This document shows, in pieces, positions 1 to 11,645 of a DNA stretch of 64,000 nt. This DNA is from Lycocorax pyrrhopterus obiensis (lineage: Eukaryota; Chordata; Aves; Passeriformes; Paradisaeidae), in NCBI GenBank assembly GCA_014706295.1, contig JACSVZ010000001.1:85868237-85932236 (forward strand), written 5' to 3'. Under the pieces are notes generated by a model that saw nothing but the letters and a program-made list of their open reading frames with translations, had not been told where the DNA came from and did no database searches. Numbering within the stretch: position 1 is the stretch's first letter; the number at the start of each line of letters is the position of its first letter. The position numbers and the translations under genes are program-made.

Positions 1-3000
1 AGATTAAGTGAATTTTGAAGATGAAGAGGCGTAGCATGATTTACAATCCACCATTTATTTTAAGATTGTATATAAACTCTCTGTAAAAGATTTAATTTCT
101 TTCCCCCCTCTTTTTTCTTCCTTCTGTAAATTCTGCAGACCAGTAAGAGAATTTTATTTTGACAGCTTATCTCAGCAAATGCAGTCTAATTTACTAACTC
201 ATTTGCATAGTTTCAGCTTAACCTACCAATATCTGTCTGCAAATTTATAGGTGAAAACAACTGGTAGAAAAGGAAAAAAATTAATTCAGAGGAAAAAGGA
301 AGAAGTTGACATAATAAAGTTCAGAGGCTGGTCTAAACTTTAACGAATATGTAGATGGCTGAAAATTAAGAGGCATTTAAGATATGATTTTGATTTTAGT
401 TTCATATTTTCCAAGTGAACCCATTCTGTAATAATGTGTAGTAACAGAAATGTCAGCTATCTAAAAAAAAATACAGAAAAGAAGCTCTCAGATTGCTAGA
501 CTCATAGTTAGTAGAAGTTAACCTTTTAGTAAAGCATATAATTAACTTATTTGGTCAAAGACTATTAATCATGCTGAACTATTTTTGGAAAAGCCTATTG
601 TCTGCATACATGCAATCCTCAACCTGGTCTTTAAGAACTGTTGTTTATTCAAGAGGCAACAACAACATAATGTAAATATTTGGCTTTCATGTGGCTTTTG
701 CATTCAAATGTTATCATTAAATACAAAATTAACTGCTATCATTTGAGAGGATAGTTTAACAACAGTGTTACTTATTTGTCATGAAGCAGCTATTTTCCTA
801 CTTATATCATTTACTAAGGAAATAATATAGAAGTCATACCATATGCTTGTACTGAAATAATAATAATAATCTATTAGGTTTTCCGAACAGAAATTATTTG
901 TTCTCTGGTAGCATTCATTAATGTTGCATTTCCAGGTTCTTGAGAGCCAAAATTTCTTATTCAAGAGAATGGAAACCAGTGCACCAATTTTGTATAATTA
1001 GATTCCTACCCAGCTGAACTGGCTATTCAAAGAGCTCCATCATTTGATTTTTTTATCAGTATTATTCCTCAGGCAACTGTGCCATGACAATTTCATTTAG
1101 GATACCACCACAGACCTCTGAGTTTTCGTATGAAAAACTGTACAAATGCAGGAAGATATAAAGCGTTGGTTATTTTTAGGATAACTAAATCCTTTCTTAA
1201 AATTTCAACACTGAAGATTAATCTGGAGAATTCAGAAAAGCAAGGAAAAGTTGCTATATGTGCCCAAGAATGTTTTGTTTTCTATCCAAAATTTCAGAGA
1301 CCATTCACAATTACTTGCTTTACCTCTCTTCTGTTGTGCCTTTGTGTATATTTTTCAGATGTATTTAGTACTTCCTTTAATTGCAAGAAACAAGACCAAG
1401 AAAAGTTGTTTACGTCCTCTACCTTCAACACTCTTTAGCCCAACATCGATGCCTAAACCAAACCCAAAATATATGAATTTCATCACAGGTTTTTTTTTTC
1501 TCTACAGTAATGTTACTATGCATAAAGCTCAAAGGCTTATCATTCCTTTGGAATAGCATTAGGAATAATAATAGTCAGGACCAAGAATATCATCTTCAGA
1601 ATCTGCATCACCACAATGCTTACTTATTTGGAATCCCTTTATGTCTCTGCTTGCAAACCCTGTACTTAGGATATGTGTTCAAACAAGAAGGGAAGAATGC
1701 GTGGTGTAATGGTTTTTCCTACTAGTTAAATTTTTCGGTTTATGTTTAGGTTTGTTTGAGGCTTTTGAAGTAGATCAGAAGGATAGAGAAGTCGTTTGGC
1801 TTTTTCAAGTTCTAAAGGAAACATTTAAATGTGAAATTTCTCTGCATAGAAATAATTTAGGCGGGTTTAACCTTTCAGGTGTGGTGCTGTTGTGTGAGAT
1901 ATCATTATAGCTACATAGTACTACACACTTTTATAGAGATCTGGATTTTAAGAGGTAGAAAAATGTGGTAAAGTCGGTTTCCCATGCCATGCTTCTCCAT
2001 TCATTAATACTGTGTTTCACTGTTGTCTTCTGAGCACTTAGGTTTATAACCATGCCAAACCAGAATTCTCCTTTGTTATGAACTCTCTAACACGCTATCC
2101 AGTGACAACTCCAACTGTAGATCTAGAGGGAAAAAGGGAGAGTCACTGAGTCCTCCATATTCTCAGGTGAGATCCCCTATATGCCATGAGCTTAGTGTTG
2201 AAGTAGGGGGCTCTGTGAAGGCCTACTTCATCTTTGTTACTTCTGAGGAGTTAGGTTTTCAAGTATGTATCTACATTCACTGATGACTAGCAGGAGATAA
2301 TAAATCTGTTTAATTCTCTGCACATAGGTCATTAAATAGTGAGTGAAGATGAATGATTTTACTCATGAATCCTACTATTCATGAACAGAGCTCGGGTTAT
2401 CTGTACCAGCCTTCAAACCTTTAATATGTGCCCAAGAAAGGCATTGCTTTTCCATTATCAAGTTCCCTCAGCAGCTGACATTTAGTGAATACTTTGATAT
2501 ATTCCCTGAAAGGAGTTATTACAATCCAAAGTACAGAAGGATAAATGCCTTGACACATATCTATTTCTATGAAGTTTTTAGACTCAGGTCCCCAGCGAAG
2601 CAAAGGGAACATGTTCTCCTTTCTAACATTGTCAACCTTCACTATCACAAGCACCCAAAATTAATAATTATTTAGCTACTGAACAATTATGGCAGGTGAT
2701 TAATTGATCACAAGGAGCTAGTTCTCATGATGCTATTAATCAGTATGCCATCAAGCAGAAACGGAAGGTAAGCAATCTATATCTGTTACAAATCATGTAA
2801 GGGACACATTATTCAGTCAGCATGAAAAGGTCATTGTGGAGCAGAAAGCAGGATAAGGAGACTTAGCCAGATTGATGAGGCAGTGTTATTTTGAGTATTT
2901 ATTATCAAGAAAAAAACCAAAACCAACTGATCTGCCTGCACAAACATGGTAAATAACTGGTTTATTGAAAAAAAAAATGCTAAGACAAGAGCAGGTTGCT

Positions 3001-3316
3001 GAGCTGTCAACAAGGCTTTAGTCTTCTATTGCTCAAAGATTACCAAATGTGGGGTAAAGGAAGACACTTTCTCCTCCCACATCTCTTTGTTCACTTGATA
3101 GAAGAATATTTTGCAGCTGTGGCCTCTGGACATGACAAGCCCCTAACACCTCCTCTCCTGATGATTATCATGCAACTCATTAGGCACTACTCATTACCAT
3201 CTGCTGCAGAGAAAAGTTTGGTAAAGGAGTGCAGGATGAAGAGTAGGCTGAGAAAGAAAGAGTAAAAGGGGTCTTGTAAAAAAGAGAGTGACTTTTTTCA
3301 AAGGCAAATAATGAAA
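1..3316. other. Unique AT-rich sequence, no gene seen
   Basis: No recognisable gene, RNA or interspersed repeat. Short open frames around 1130-1725 are lysine-, phenylalanine- and leucine-rich and look like chance frames in AT-rich DNA. Two good splice-acceptor-like sites (pyrimidine tract then AG) end near 138 and 1506. A splice-flanked segment at 2042-2166 has its only long frame closed by TGA before the donor. None of these is enough to call an exon. Confidence 0.6.
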
Positions 3317-3582
3317 GGCAAAGGGGAATGGTTTTAAACTGAAAGAGAGTAGGTTTAGATTGGATGTTAGAAAGAAATTCTTCACTGTAATGGTGGGGGG
3401 GCTCTGGAACAGGCTGCCCAGAGAAGCTGTGGATGCCCCATCCCCGGAAGTGTTCAAGGACAGGTTGGATGGAGTTTTGAGCAACCTGGTCTAGTGGATG
3501 ACATCCCTGCCCACAGCAGGTGGGTTGGAATGAGATGACCTTTATTGTCCCTTCCAAGCCAAACCCCTCTAGGATTCAATAC
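3317..3582 (+). mobile_element. CR1 LINE, 5'-truncated 3' end
   Basis: This is the 3' end of an avian CR1 non-LTR retrotransposon in sense orientation. It runs from the conserved GGTTTTAAACTGAAAGAG segment through the stretch encoding the C-terminus of ORF2 (readable as LDVRKKFFT, LWNRLPREAVD and LDGVLSNLV) to the 3' UTR with CCCTTCCAAGCCAAACC. The usual 3' octamer tail is only faintly present (AGGATTCAATAC). The length of about 265 bp shows the severe 5' truncation normal for CR1. The copy is fairly well preserved. Open frames here on either strand are by-products of the element. Confidence 0.93.
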
Positions 3583-6500
3583 GTTTGTGTAAAGCAGTTA
3601 TGTGTCTTCCATGGCGTGCTGGAGTTGTATGCCGATGGGAGAAAACATGAGTGGTGTTGACCATAGGACAGCTTCCTTTCCTCCCAGTATGACTGTGCAC
3701 AGCAACTTCAGGCAGATGTGATCTTTTTCTGCCTGCATTTCAAACTAACCAGAAGCTATTGTGCTAATTGCATGGCAATTAACAATAACCTTGAACCAGG
3801 AGGTAATAAAGAATCTTTAAGAAACATTAAAGGAGGGGTGAAGAAGGCTTTGTATATCTGCCAGGCACTTACAACTGTGATAATTTGTACGTGGTGGGAT
3901 CTCCAAGAACAGGCACAGCATATATCATGCTCTAGTGTGTGCTTTATCGTCCAGTGTGCTGGGTAGCCAGGCTTGGTGGTGGTATGGGCGCAGTTGATGT
4001 TTTTTGCTGAATGGAAATAACAGTCAGAAAGGTTCTTCCAGGGGTCTATGCATAAAACTTCTGGTGGATACCATTGTCTCCATGGCAAAACCTCTTTGTT
4101 TTCAGGCTTCTCTCACCAGGAATTAGTGGTTTAAGACAGAGGGATACATACTTAGTTTAACCAATGCTTACACAAGAGCCAGTTTTCCCCTGCAGATGAA
4201 TCCAGTTCAGCCACATAAATACAGTCTTAGTGGAAAACTGTGTTTGGTCTAATTTACCTTGCAAAGGAAGCTAATTGGTTCAAGCATCACACTGTTGTAG
4301 GCATTGTTTCTAGATGTGGCTGCCAGCCAGCTGACTTGGGACAGCGGCAGAAAGAGCCTGAGTCTGTCCATGATGGATTTGCAAAGCTCCCTTAACTATC
4401 CCATAAAGTATTTTCTACTTTGTTTTATGCTTCAAAGTGACATTCTAAGTAAGTATGGGTAATATATGATAGTTATAGATGTAGAAAAGCCTAGGTAAAA
4501 TTTTCCAGGTGTGATGTTCTCTACAGGTTACAAGGCTTTTTTCTGGATTTCTGGAGCTGGTGTAGAAAGAGGACAAAGAAGAAGCATGAAAGTACAGAAC
4601 TAGTTGTCGTCCCTTCTTCAGACAGTTTCGCCAAGCAAATCATTCAAAGATATAAGACACTTTTCCCTTTCCACTCTTCACCTATTTTAAGCACTAGAAA
4701 AGCCATTATCTTTACTCTACTGATTACCTCATCTTGAGTTTCAGATCAATAGACCATGCTACTGGTAGGTATCTACATAGTCTATTTATTTACCAATCCA
4801 AAAATATTTCAGTTGGCTTAATAAACAGAACTTTAGATATTTTCCTCATTGAAAATTCCAGTTTCACAGGCATTTTCTTAATGAAAAAATGTTGATGTAT
4901 AGAAATTGCACTTTTCATTGATGTAGAATTTCCAAGAAACTCAGTTACTTTGCTTATTCAGTTCTATCAGGCAATTTGGTTACTGAGCATTTTACAAATA
5001 TTTAGATAGAGGTCTATAAAAATTTTAGTATGACAATTTTAATCATGCTTTCACTACGAAAAGCTTTTATTTATCTGCCAGTCTCCAGTCAAATAACCTC
5101 ACATACAGAGTTCTACTCTTATTCGTAGCCATCATTGTTTATCTTGACCTTCTCTTGTGCTTCTAGTCACAGAGGTGTCATAGTGTTTGAAGACATTTCA
5201 GGTGAAGAAAATGCAGCCACTTGCCTCATGGAGTTCATACATCTTCCTCCAGACAGGAATATTCAGAGAGTAAATTAGCAAGACCTTGGCATAAAAATAC
5301 TAATGAGAATTGTGAAAACACAATATGTGATCAAATTTGCAAAATATGGTAGAGGATAGGATAAAAAGCCCTTGAACCCTAAAGGAGAAGCTAGTGATTA
5401 AGAATGCAAAGTCAGGAGATGAAGCTTGTAAGCTTCTGTCATGGTGATGGAATGATAGGAGGTACGTTGAGAGCCACAGGACCAAAAAGGCAGCCAGCAG
5501 AAACGGGCGACTGGGGGCACTGAGGAGATGGCCTGAGATTTGACAAGCAGGAATTCAACAGTTTCTGTCCTACGAGTTTAGGTGTGATGCTTGACAAAGC
5601 TGGAGAAAATAAAAAAATATAAATCTGCACATATGGTCAAATTTGAAGGGGCAAGTGAATTTGCACATAAACACAAGTCCAGCACTGAGCTGACCTAAAA
5701 GCTGAGCAAATTATTCCAATGGAAGCATGTTATCACGGTGTGTCCTAACTTAATGCAGCACAATGTCATCTGAAAATACCATGATATAAATCACTGTGAA
5801 CTGTGATGACAAACTTTATTTTTTATTTCTCAAATATCAATTGTTTATGGGTTTCACTGACGGGAAATAAATACGGCACTGCTTTCTCCAGGGAGGCATT
5901 TTTAAACTACTGGAGTGTGTTAATGTCCTTGTTTCGGTGATCATGTTATCAGAGACCCACACATACGCTGCATCTTCTTTATGCTGCTGTAATGAAATGA
6001 AGAGGACCTAATTCACCATTTGGTTACTCCAGTCTAACACCACTGTAACTTCTCTGATATCTCTGTAATGAAATCAGAAGAGCAGAGGGTAACAGTCTTG
6101 TTCGATATGCTTAGAAAGAAAATAAGGTGTATTTTGAGCTCTTTCACTCAAATTTTTGTTAGTTTCCCAGTCCTTTACATTTCATAGACACACAATTTGC
6201 AGATAAATAAAATGGTTCCAGAATGAAACACGGTAACCACATATTTAATTGTTTAAATGTAAAATGCCTTGAAAGTACTTCAGTAATTAATGATAAAGGA
6301 ACAGGTAAAGGAGCTGAGATACTTCTGCTAAGTATGCTGCTAGGATTTGGAAGCTAAGCTATGCCTTCCAAGTCCATATGGTTTTCAGAAACAGGTGTTG
6401 AGAAAGCCATGTAGATGACATAAAATTTGTATGTTACTGAATGACAAGCATTCTTTTTGTGGTATTGCAGTTCACAATTTGGAATAAAGTGTTAGTGTCT

Positions 6501-6888
6501 ACAGAAAAAAAAAAAAAATCTGAATTTGATTTTTTTCAAAATAAACCCTTAACAGGAAAACAGCTTGATAGCTATGTAAATGTTTGGAAAACAGGATCCT
6601 ATTTGCTGCTCGTTTTCTAAAGGGCAACAGGGCATGTGTCTTTCCTTTCTTGCTAGGGGCAAACTTATATGAAAGCACAAATTGCAACTTATAATCCATC
6701 CAATACAATAATCTTTTAAAACATCACCAGCTGACATGTCAGAAACCCAGGATGATGTGGCTTCAGGTAGGGTACAAACAGCAGGAGAAAATGAACTTTT
6801 AAAAAGCCAAGATGCTGTTTTCCTGCAGCTCAATTTGCTTCTTTATAAGCCAGAGCATTACTTCTCCAAAATTGTGTTGTTTTTCCCC
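3583..6888. other. Unique sequence, no gene seen
   Basis: No known repeat or gene was recognised. The segment contains an A13 run at 6505-6517 and a perfect 12-bp palindrome CTGACATGTCAG at 6731-6742 next to a CAGCTG E-box. Open frames are short and lack supporting splice sites. Confidence 0.55.
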
Positions 6889-6908
6889 TTTTTTTTTTTT
6901 TTTTTTTT
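6889..6908 (+). repeat. Poly(T) tract, T20
   Basis: An uninterrupted run of 20 T flanked on both sides by CCCC. It could be a mononucleotide microsatellite or a leftover poly(A) tail of a minus-strand insertion. No element body was recognised beside it, so the first reading is simpler. Confidence 0.9.
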
Positions 6909-6924
6909 CCCCTAACCACCTGAG

Positions 6925-7150
6925 GGAAGCATTTAAATTTAATCACATTCATATTCAGCACTCATCATGGTGATAGTAAAACAGGTGTGGATTGGGAGGA
7001 AGGCAGGATTTGCTGATTTGTGAGATCCTATCACTCAGCATCTGCTAGCCAAATTGCCAGCTAATCATCTGTGAAAAAAAGGTCTTGTTTTGACAAGGAG
7101 AGCATTTTATCACCTGTGGAAATTGCCTTTTCAAATCCGTAGCCTGGAGC
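6925..7150. promoter_or_regulatory. Possible enhancer: E-box and GATA motif cluster
   Basis: Non-repetitive block with three E-boxes close together: CATCTG at 7039-7044, CATCTG at 7066-7071 and CACCTG at 7111-7116. The last overlaps an inverted GATA-type core (TTATCA, 7108-7113). Such clustering is typical of bHLH/GATA-bound elements, but chance occurrence is quite possible. No conservation data are available here, so regulatory function is inference only. Confidence 0.2.
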
Positions 7151-7885
7151 CCAAATCTCCTCAGGCACTGAAAGGAGAAATCCTCGTCTGTATTTCCAGG
7201 CTCTTCTGTTCAAAATTCAGATGATTTAGTGGATACCCTAGTTGAAAAATTCACTGTGTTTTACTAGCTAGCCTTGCTTTCTGCCCTGAAGGTGGCATTT
7301 CTCAGCACCCATGAAAGAAAATGTCTGCTCTGTAGAGGAAAGTAGAAAGAACTTTACCTGTTGTTTTGGACAAATCGAGGCACTCTGCTCATCCATCATC
7401 CAGCCTGGCCAGGCACAAGACCTTCCTGGTCCAGCAGCCAGGCTGTACCAATGCTAATGAGCCCTGCTGAGACAGCAAGGACATTATGCATGTTTGAAAG
7501 GTCTCTGGCTTGGATCTGGTTCATATACCTCTGGCAGGGAGTGTAGGTGAACTTGGGAAGGAGCTGCCTGTACGAAAATGTCCAGAGACCTGAAGAGTTT
7601 AACAGGTCACTTTAAAGATCTGGACATTTTTTTACAGGAAAGTGAAACAAGAGCTTTAAAACATAGAAAATGACAACTACAACAAACCCAACAACAAACA
7701 AAACAAAGATGACTGAAACATAACACGGGCACTTGCTAATAGGAAAACTTTCATAATTTCCACTCTGGCAACTTTCCCTAAAACATCTGTTATTATCTAC
7801 CACCAAAGAGAAAATTCTTCACTAGGTGGTGTAGAAATTACTGTGTCTTCTTCTCTGTTGCTTGTAAACTCTTTCATCTTCACAG

Positions 7886-7949
7886 GTACGAGTGTATGTG
7901 AAGAGTGAGATAGATAAGAAAGGGAAATTCACATCTTTTCAGGAGAATA
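7886..7949 (+). other. Splice-flanked open segment (candidate exon)
   Basis: A long pyrimidine-rich tract (about 7845-7883) ends in CAG at 7883-7885. After 64 nt there is a perfect donor core GTGAGT at 7950-7955. The first frame is open (starts VRVYVKSEIDKKGKF, phase 0 to phase 1) and stays open past the donor to a stop near 8045. The peptide is polar and protein-like but matches no family I recognise. The base before the donor is A, not G, which weakens it. A chance pseudo-exon is the main alternative. Confidence 0.22.
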
Positions 7950-10900
7950 GTGAGTCCTCCCTCATCAGTTTGCTGTATTGGTTGCTTTTCTCCCTTCCTG
8001 CATCCGTGTTGGCTCTGAAAAGTGATCCAAGTCACTGGTCACCCTAGTGCTTACGCTGAATGAGATATACTAGAAACCTTGCAGATCCTCAGGACCACAA
8101 AAAAGAGCAAGAGCAGATTCAAGAGAGTTGTGATAAAGTGCACACACTCTGCACTTCAGGCAAGTAAAAGAATGAAAACACAAAATACAGGGAGAAGGAG
8201 CTATCTCTGGAAGTGGTTCTGCCCCCAGAGCTGGCTATATACCAACCAAACTGCCTATGTGAATAAGGGCAAAATGTAAAATTCCTTAGCTAGTCTTCCA
8301 CAAGCCAACTGTTCCAGCCCCACCTTGGTAGATTGGTACAGAAATCAGCTCAGTATAAACATGTTCTTTCTGAAAATAATTTTTTTTTCAAGAATTAAGG
8401 GTCAGGCAAGGTAGTATTGCAGACTTTGGGGCATTTCCTCAGTGATCTGACAAATAAAATCTTGTCTATAATTGAAAAAAACAAAGTACAACCAGATAAA
8501 GAAGTCCTTGCTCAAAATGACAGCTCTCTGCAGCTTCCGGAGAATGATTTCCAACAGGGTTCACTGTGTGGGCCTCTTCACTGTCCAGCTTGGAAGGTTA
8601 CTTAGAAGAAACAAGCTTCTCTTACATCTCACACCTCCAACCCTTATCTAAGGTGGGTAGGGCTGTGGAAAACGGTTGTGTGGAACATGCACATTCATGA
8701 ATTTCCAGACAATCTGTCATGACTTCAAACAGTCACAGGTGAGAATCACATATGGAGAAGATCTCTGCTCAGAACAAGTCACTTGAGCTGCTTTTCAATG
8801 CTGTGCACCCTAGATGAGCTTTGGAAGATTTGCTCACTTATTCAAGATGCTCTCAAAGTAAGCCAAGTTTGCTTAAACACCATTTTTTTATGTTCCTGTT
8901 TATAATGAAAGACATTTGAAAATACTAAAGAAAGAAAATGGGCCTAATGCATTAATGTAGATGAGTTTTGCAGCTGAAGGTGGTGTAAGTAATGAGACTG
9001 ACCTAATTTACTGGCCATGAGGAGCAGATTACTATGTGTTCAGCAAAGAATATTTCTGACAAACATGAATGCAGTGTATGTAAATATATTTACTTGATTG
9101 TTTCAAATATGTATCACTTTCAGGTTAATTATTTAATTTACATTGTAAGCAGTCTTCCCCATGAAAGACTGTAATGGGAAAAAATTAAACTCATTTACTT
9201 CCTTGGTAAAATTTCAACAAGGAAAGGTTAACATTGAAAAGACAATATTGTCTGAAATTAATCTGGTCTTCTTTACAAACTCACTCTCCATTTCTCCCTT
9301 AAATAAATACAGGATTACAAAAGATCAGATTTTTTGTTATATTTTTATTTATGGTTATTATTTTTTATTTTAACATATGTATTTATTATTCACAAAATTC
9401 TCATAAATTGGTTAATATATATTTCAGATGCCTAGATTTTTATAGCATGAAATCAATTTAATTCCTGAATTTCTATTTTACTCAGATGAAAATTTCTATC
9501 TAACATGGTTCATGGTTACACTGATGGATTTGGTGACAAAAGAAGATGTGTTTCAGTGGTTGGCAAATTCTGTAAAAGACAGAGAGTCCTGTGGCTAACA
9601 TACTCATCTGTGACTCAAGAAATGTCTTGATTGATCATAGTACCTTTATTCCTCTATCTCAAATATCTCATTTTTAGTGTGAAAATAAAAATGTTTTCCA
9701 GACTCACTAGGAGTTTTTTCAGGAAGTTGCTGGAGGAAAGTGTACATAAATATTGCAGCTATAGGCAGTCATAGAGATAAAACGCCGTATTTCAAAACAC
9801 GTAACCAGCAGTAAAACTGTATTGCAACAAGTATGTTTTAGCACCATCTAGCTATCTTGTCAGGTAAAACCATAGTTGTAAAACACTCATGAAATCCAAT
9901 CCTGTCCTAGGAATAAAACCCACCACAGAATTCTGTGTATTTTTGTTTCCCAAATTAGTGCAGAAGTTGACACGGAAATACCTGTAAATATTCATACATT
10001 TACAAATGACCAGTGTTAAACTGTGTTAGTCCTCAAATTGATGTCTGTGTCTTGGCTTAAGGTGAGGGATGCTGGAACGTTAACAGCTTGCCTCACAGTT
10101 GTAAGGATTTAGCAGATATGAGTGAAATACAATAGTTTTTGCCATAAAACACTGCTGCAGCTCAAACCATGACATTGTTTCAGCAGGCAAAATCAGTGTA
10201 TACTGTTTGAATTTGCTCACTGCTGCCCTTTGTTATGACTTTACTCTGATTGAACTCCCCTGAGAGGCCTGGCAGGGGGAAATAGAGTGGAGACCGGTAT
10301 TCCTGCTAAGTGTAACCTCTATAAACTATGGAATTTGAGTAAAATTGTTAATAAGCAGGTGCAGCATCTAAGATGAGTGGTTGTGAGCTTCACCTCTCTG
10401 TCAAGATCGAAGAACACTCTTAGAAAAATCATCAGATGAACAGCAATTATCTACACTGAAGACAGTGGTGATAGGCACCTGGGTAAGGCCCTGGTCAGGA
10501 GCATAAAAGTTGTCCAGCTCTCCTTACTGCTGCCCCTAAAATGGCTTGTAAGTCACCTGTGATATTCTTTGTATACAGTGCAGGGGTTTTGAGGAAAAAG
10601 GGAATTTAAGGTGAAAATATACATTGTTGACTGGTTTCCTATTATGTGACTTATGGGGGATAATATATAAAAAATAGTAAAGATAAGAAGAGTCAGCAGG
10701 TGAAAAAAGATGCTGACACAAATACTGCCACCTGTATATTTCCTTCTGAGAAGTTTCTATGTTGATTTGAGGGTGATGTTGATTGTTCTGGGGCCTGATC
10801 AAACACTCTCTATGTACATCAACACTTTCCAGAGACTCAAATGGTCCGGGTCTTTTGCTGCAATTTATCCATTTGTATCCTAAGCACTTATTCTAATTTA

Positions 10901-11108
10901 ATAATTGAAATTGCATGGTTAGTGTTCAGACCTGGCTACAAAGTAGCTTGGAGGAATCTCTTCAGGCAATGGAAATATAACTGATTTTGTGAACTGTTGA
11001 AAAATAGGTGACTCAGTTCAAACACATGTCATTTGAAATTTGTTAACAGTGGTTGAATGCCCAATATTTTTTAGAATTGTATTTTTTCCAAATAATTGTG
11101 CTTAGAAA
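7950..11108. other. Unique sequence, no gene seen
   Basis: AT-rich sequence without a recognised repeat. The stretch around 9060-9480 is particularly AT-rich. Frames at 8079-8279, 8417-8605 and 10536-10802 are short, unsupported by splice sites and not recognisable. Confidence 0.55.
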
Positions 11109-11645
11109 CATAGAATGGTTTGGATTGGAACACTGTTAAGTTTCAATCCCCTTGCCAGGGCAGGAACACCTTCAAGTAGACCAGGTTGCTCTGAGCTCCA
11201 TCCAACCTGGCCCTGAACATTTCCAGGGATAGGGGAGCCACAGCTTTTCTAGGCAACCTGTGCCAGTGCCTCACCACCCTCGCAGAAAAGAATTTCTTCC
11301 TTGTATCTAGTCTAAACCTACTCTCTAAGTTTACAGCTGTTCTCCCTTTTCCTGTCACTACACACCCTTGCCAAAAGTCCCTCTGCACCTCTCTTTTAGC
11401 CACCTCAGGTACTGGAAGGTACTTTAAGGTCTCCCTGAAGCCTTCTCTTCTCCAGGCTGAACAACCTCAACTCTCCCAGTTTGTCTCCATAGCAGAGGTG
11501 CCCCAGACCTCTGAGCATCTCCATGCCCTGCTCTGAACTTGCTCCAACAGATCCATGTCCTTCTTATGCTGGGACCCCGGCACTGGACCCAGCAGTCCAG
11601 GTGAGGTGTCACAAGAGCAGAGCAGAGGAGGAAAATCGCCTCCAT
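11109..11645 (-). mobile_element. CR1 LINE, antisense, about 540 bp
   Basis: Antisense CR1 copy. The 3' end is on the left (CATAGAATGGTTTGG) and the element extends rightwards into ORF2. Recognisable ORF2 C-terminal pieces on the minus strand include RFRLDTRKKFFS, HWHRLPRKAV and LDGAQSNLV, followed by the segment that reads as GWRCSEVWGTSA-like decayed sequence. This copy extends further into the ORF2 region than most others in the window. It stops near 11645, where similarity to CR1 ends abruptly, as expected for 5' truncation. Several stops and frame shifts show it is dead. Confidence 0.95.

Noticed and set aside
2042..2166. Splice-flanked 125-nt plus-strand segment
   Set aside because: The only long frame (VYNHAKPEF...) is closed by TGA about 20 nt before the donor; a coding internal exon is excluded.
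3180..3557. 125-codon minus-strand frame
   Set aside because: It is largely the antisense of a CR1 3' end and depends on the repeat's base composition.
6731..6742. Palindrome CTGACATGTCAG considered as a p53 half-site
   Set aside because: The flanks do not fit RRRCWWGYYY in all positions, and no second half-site adjoins it.
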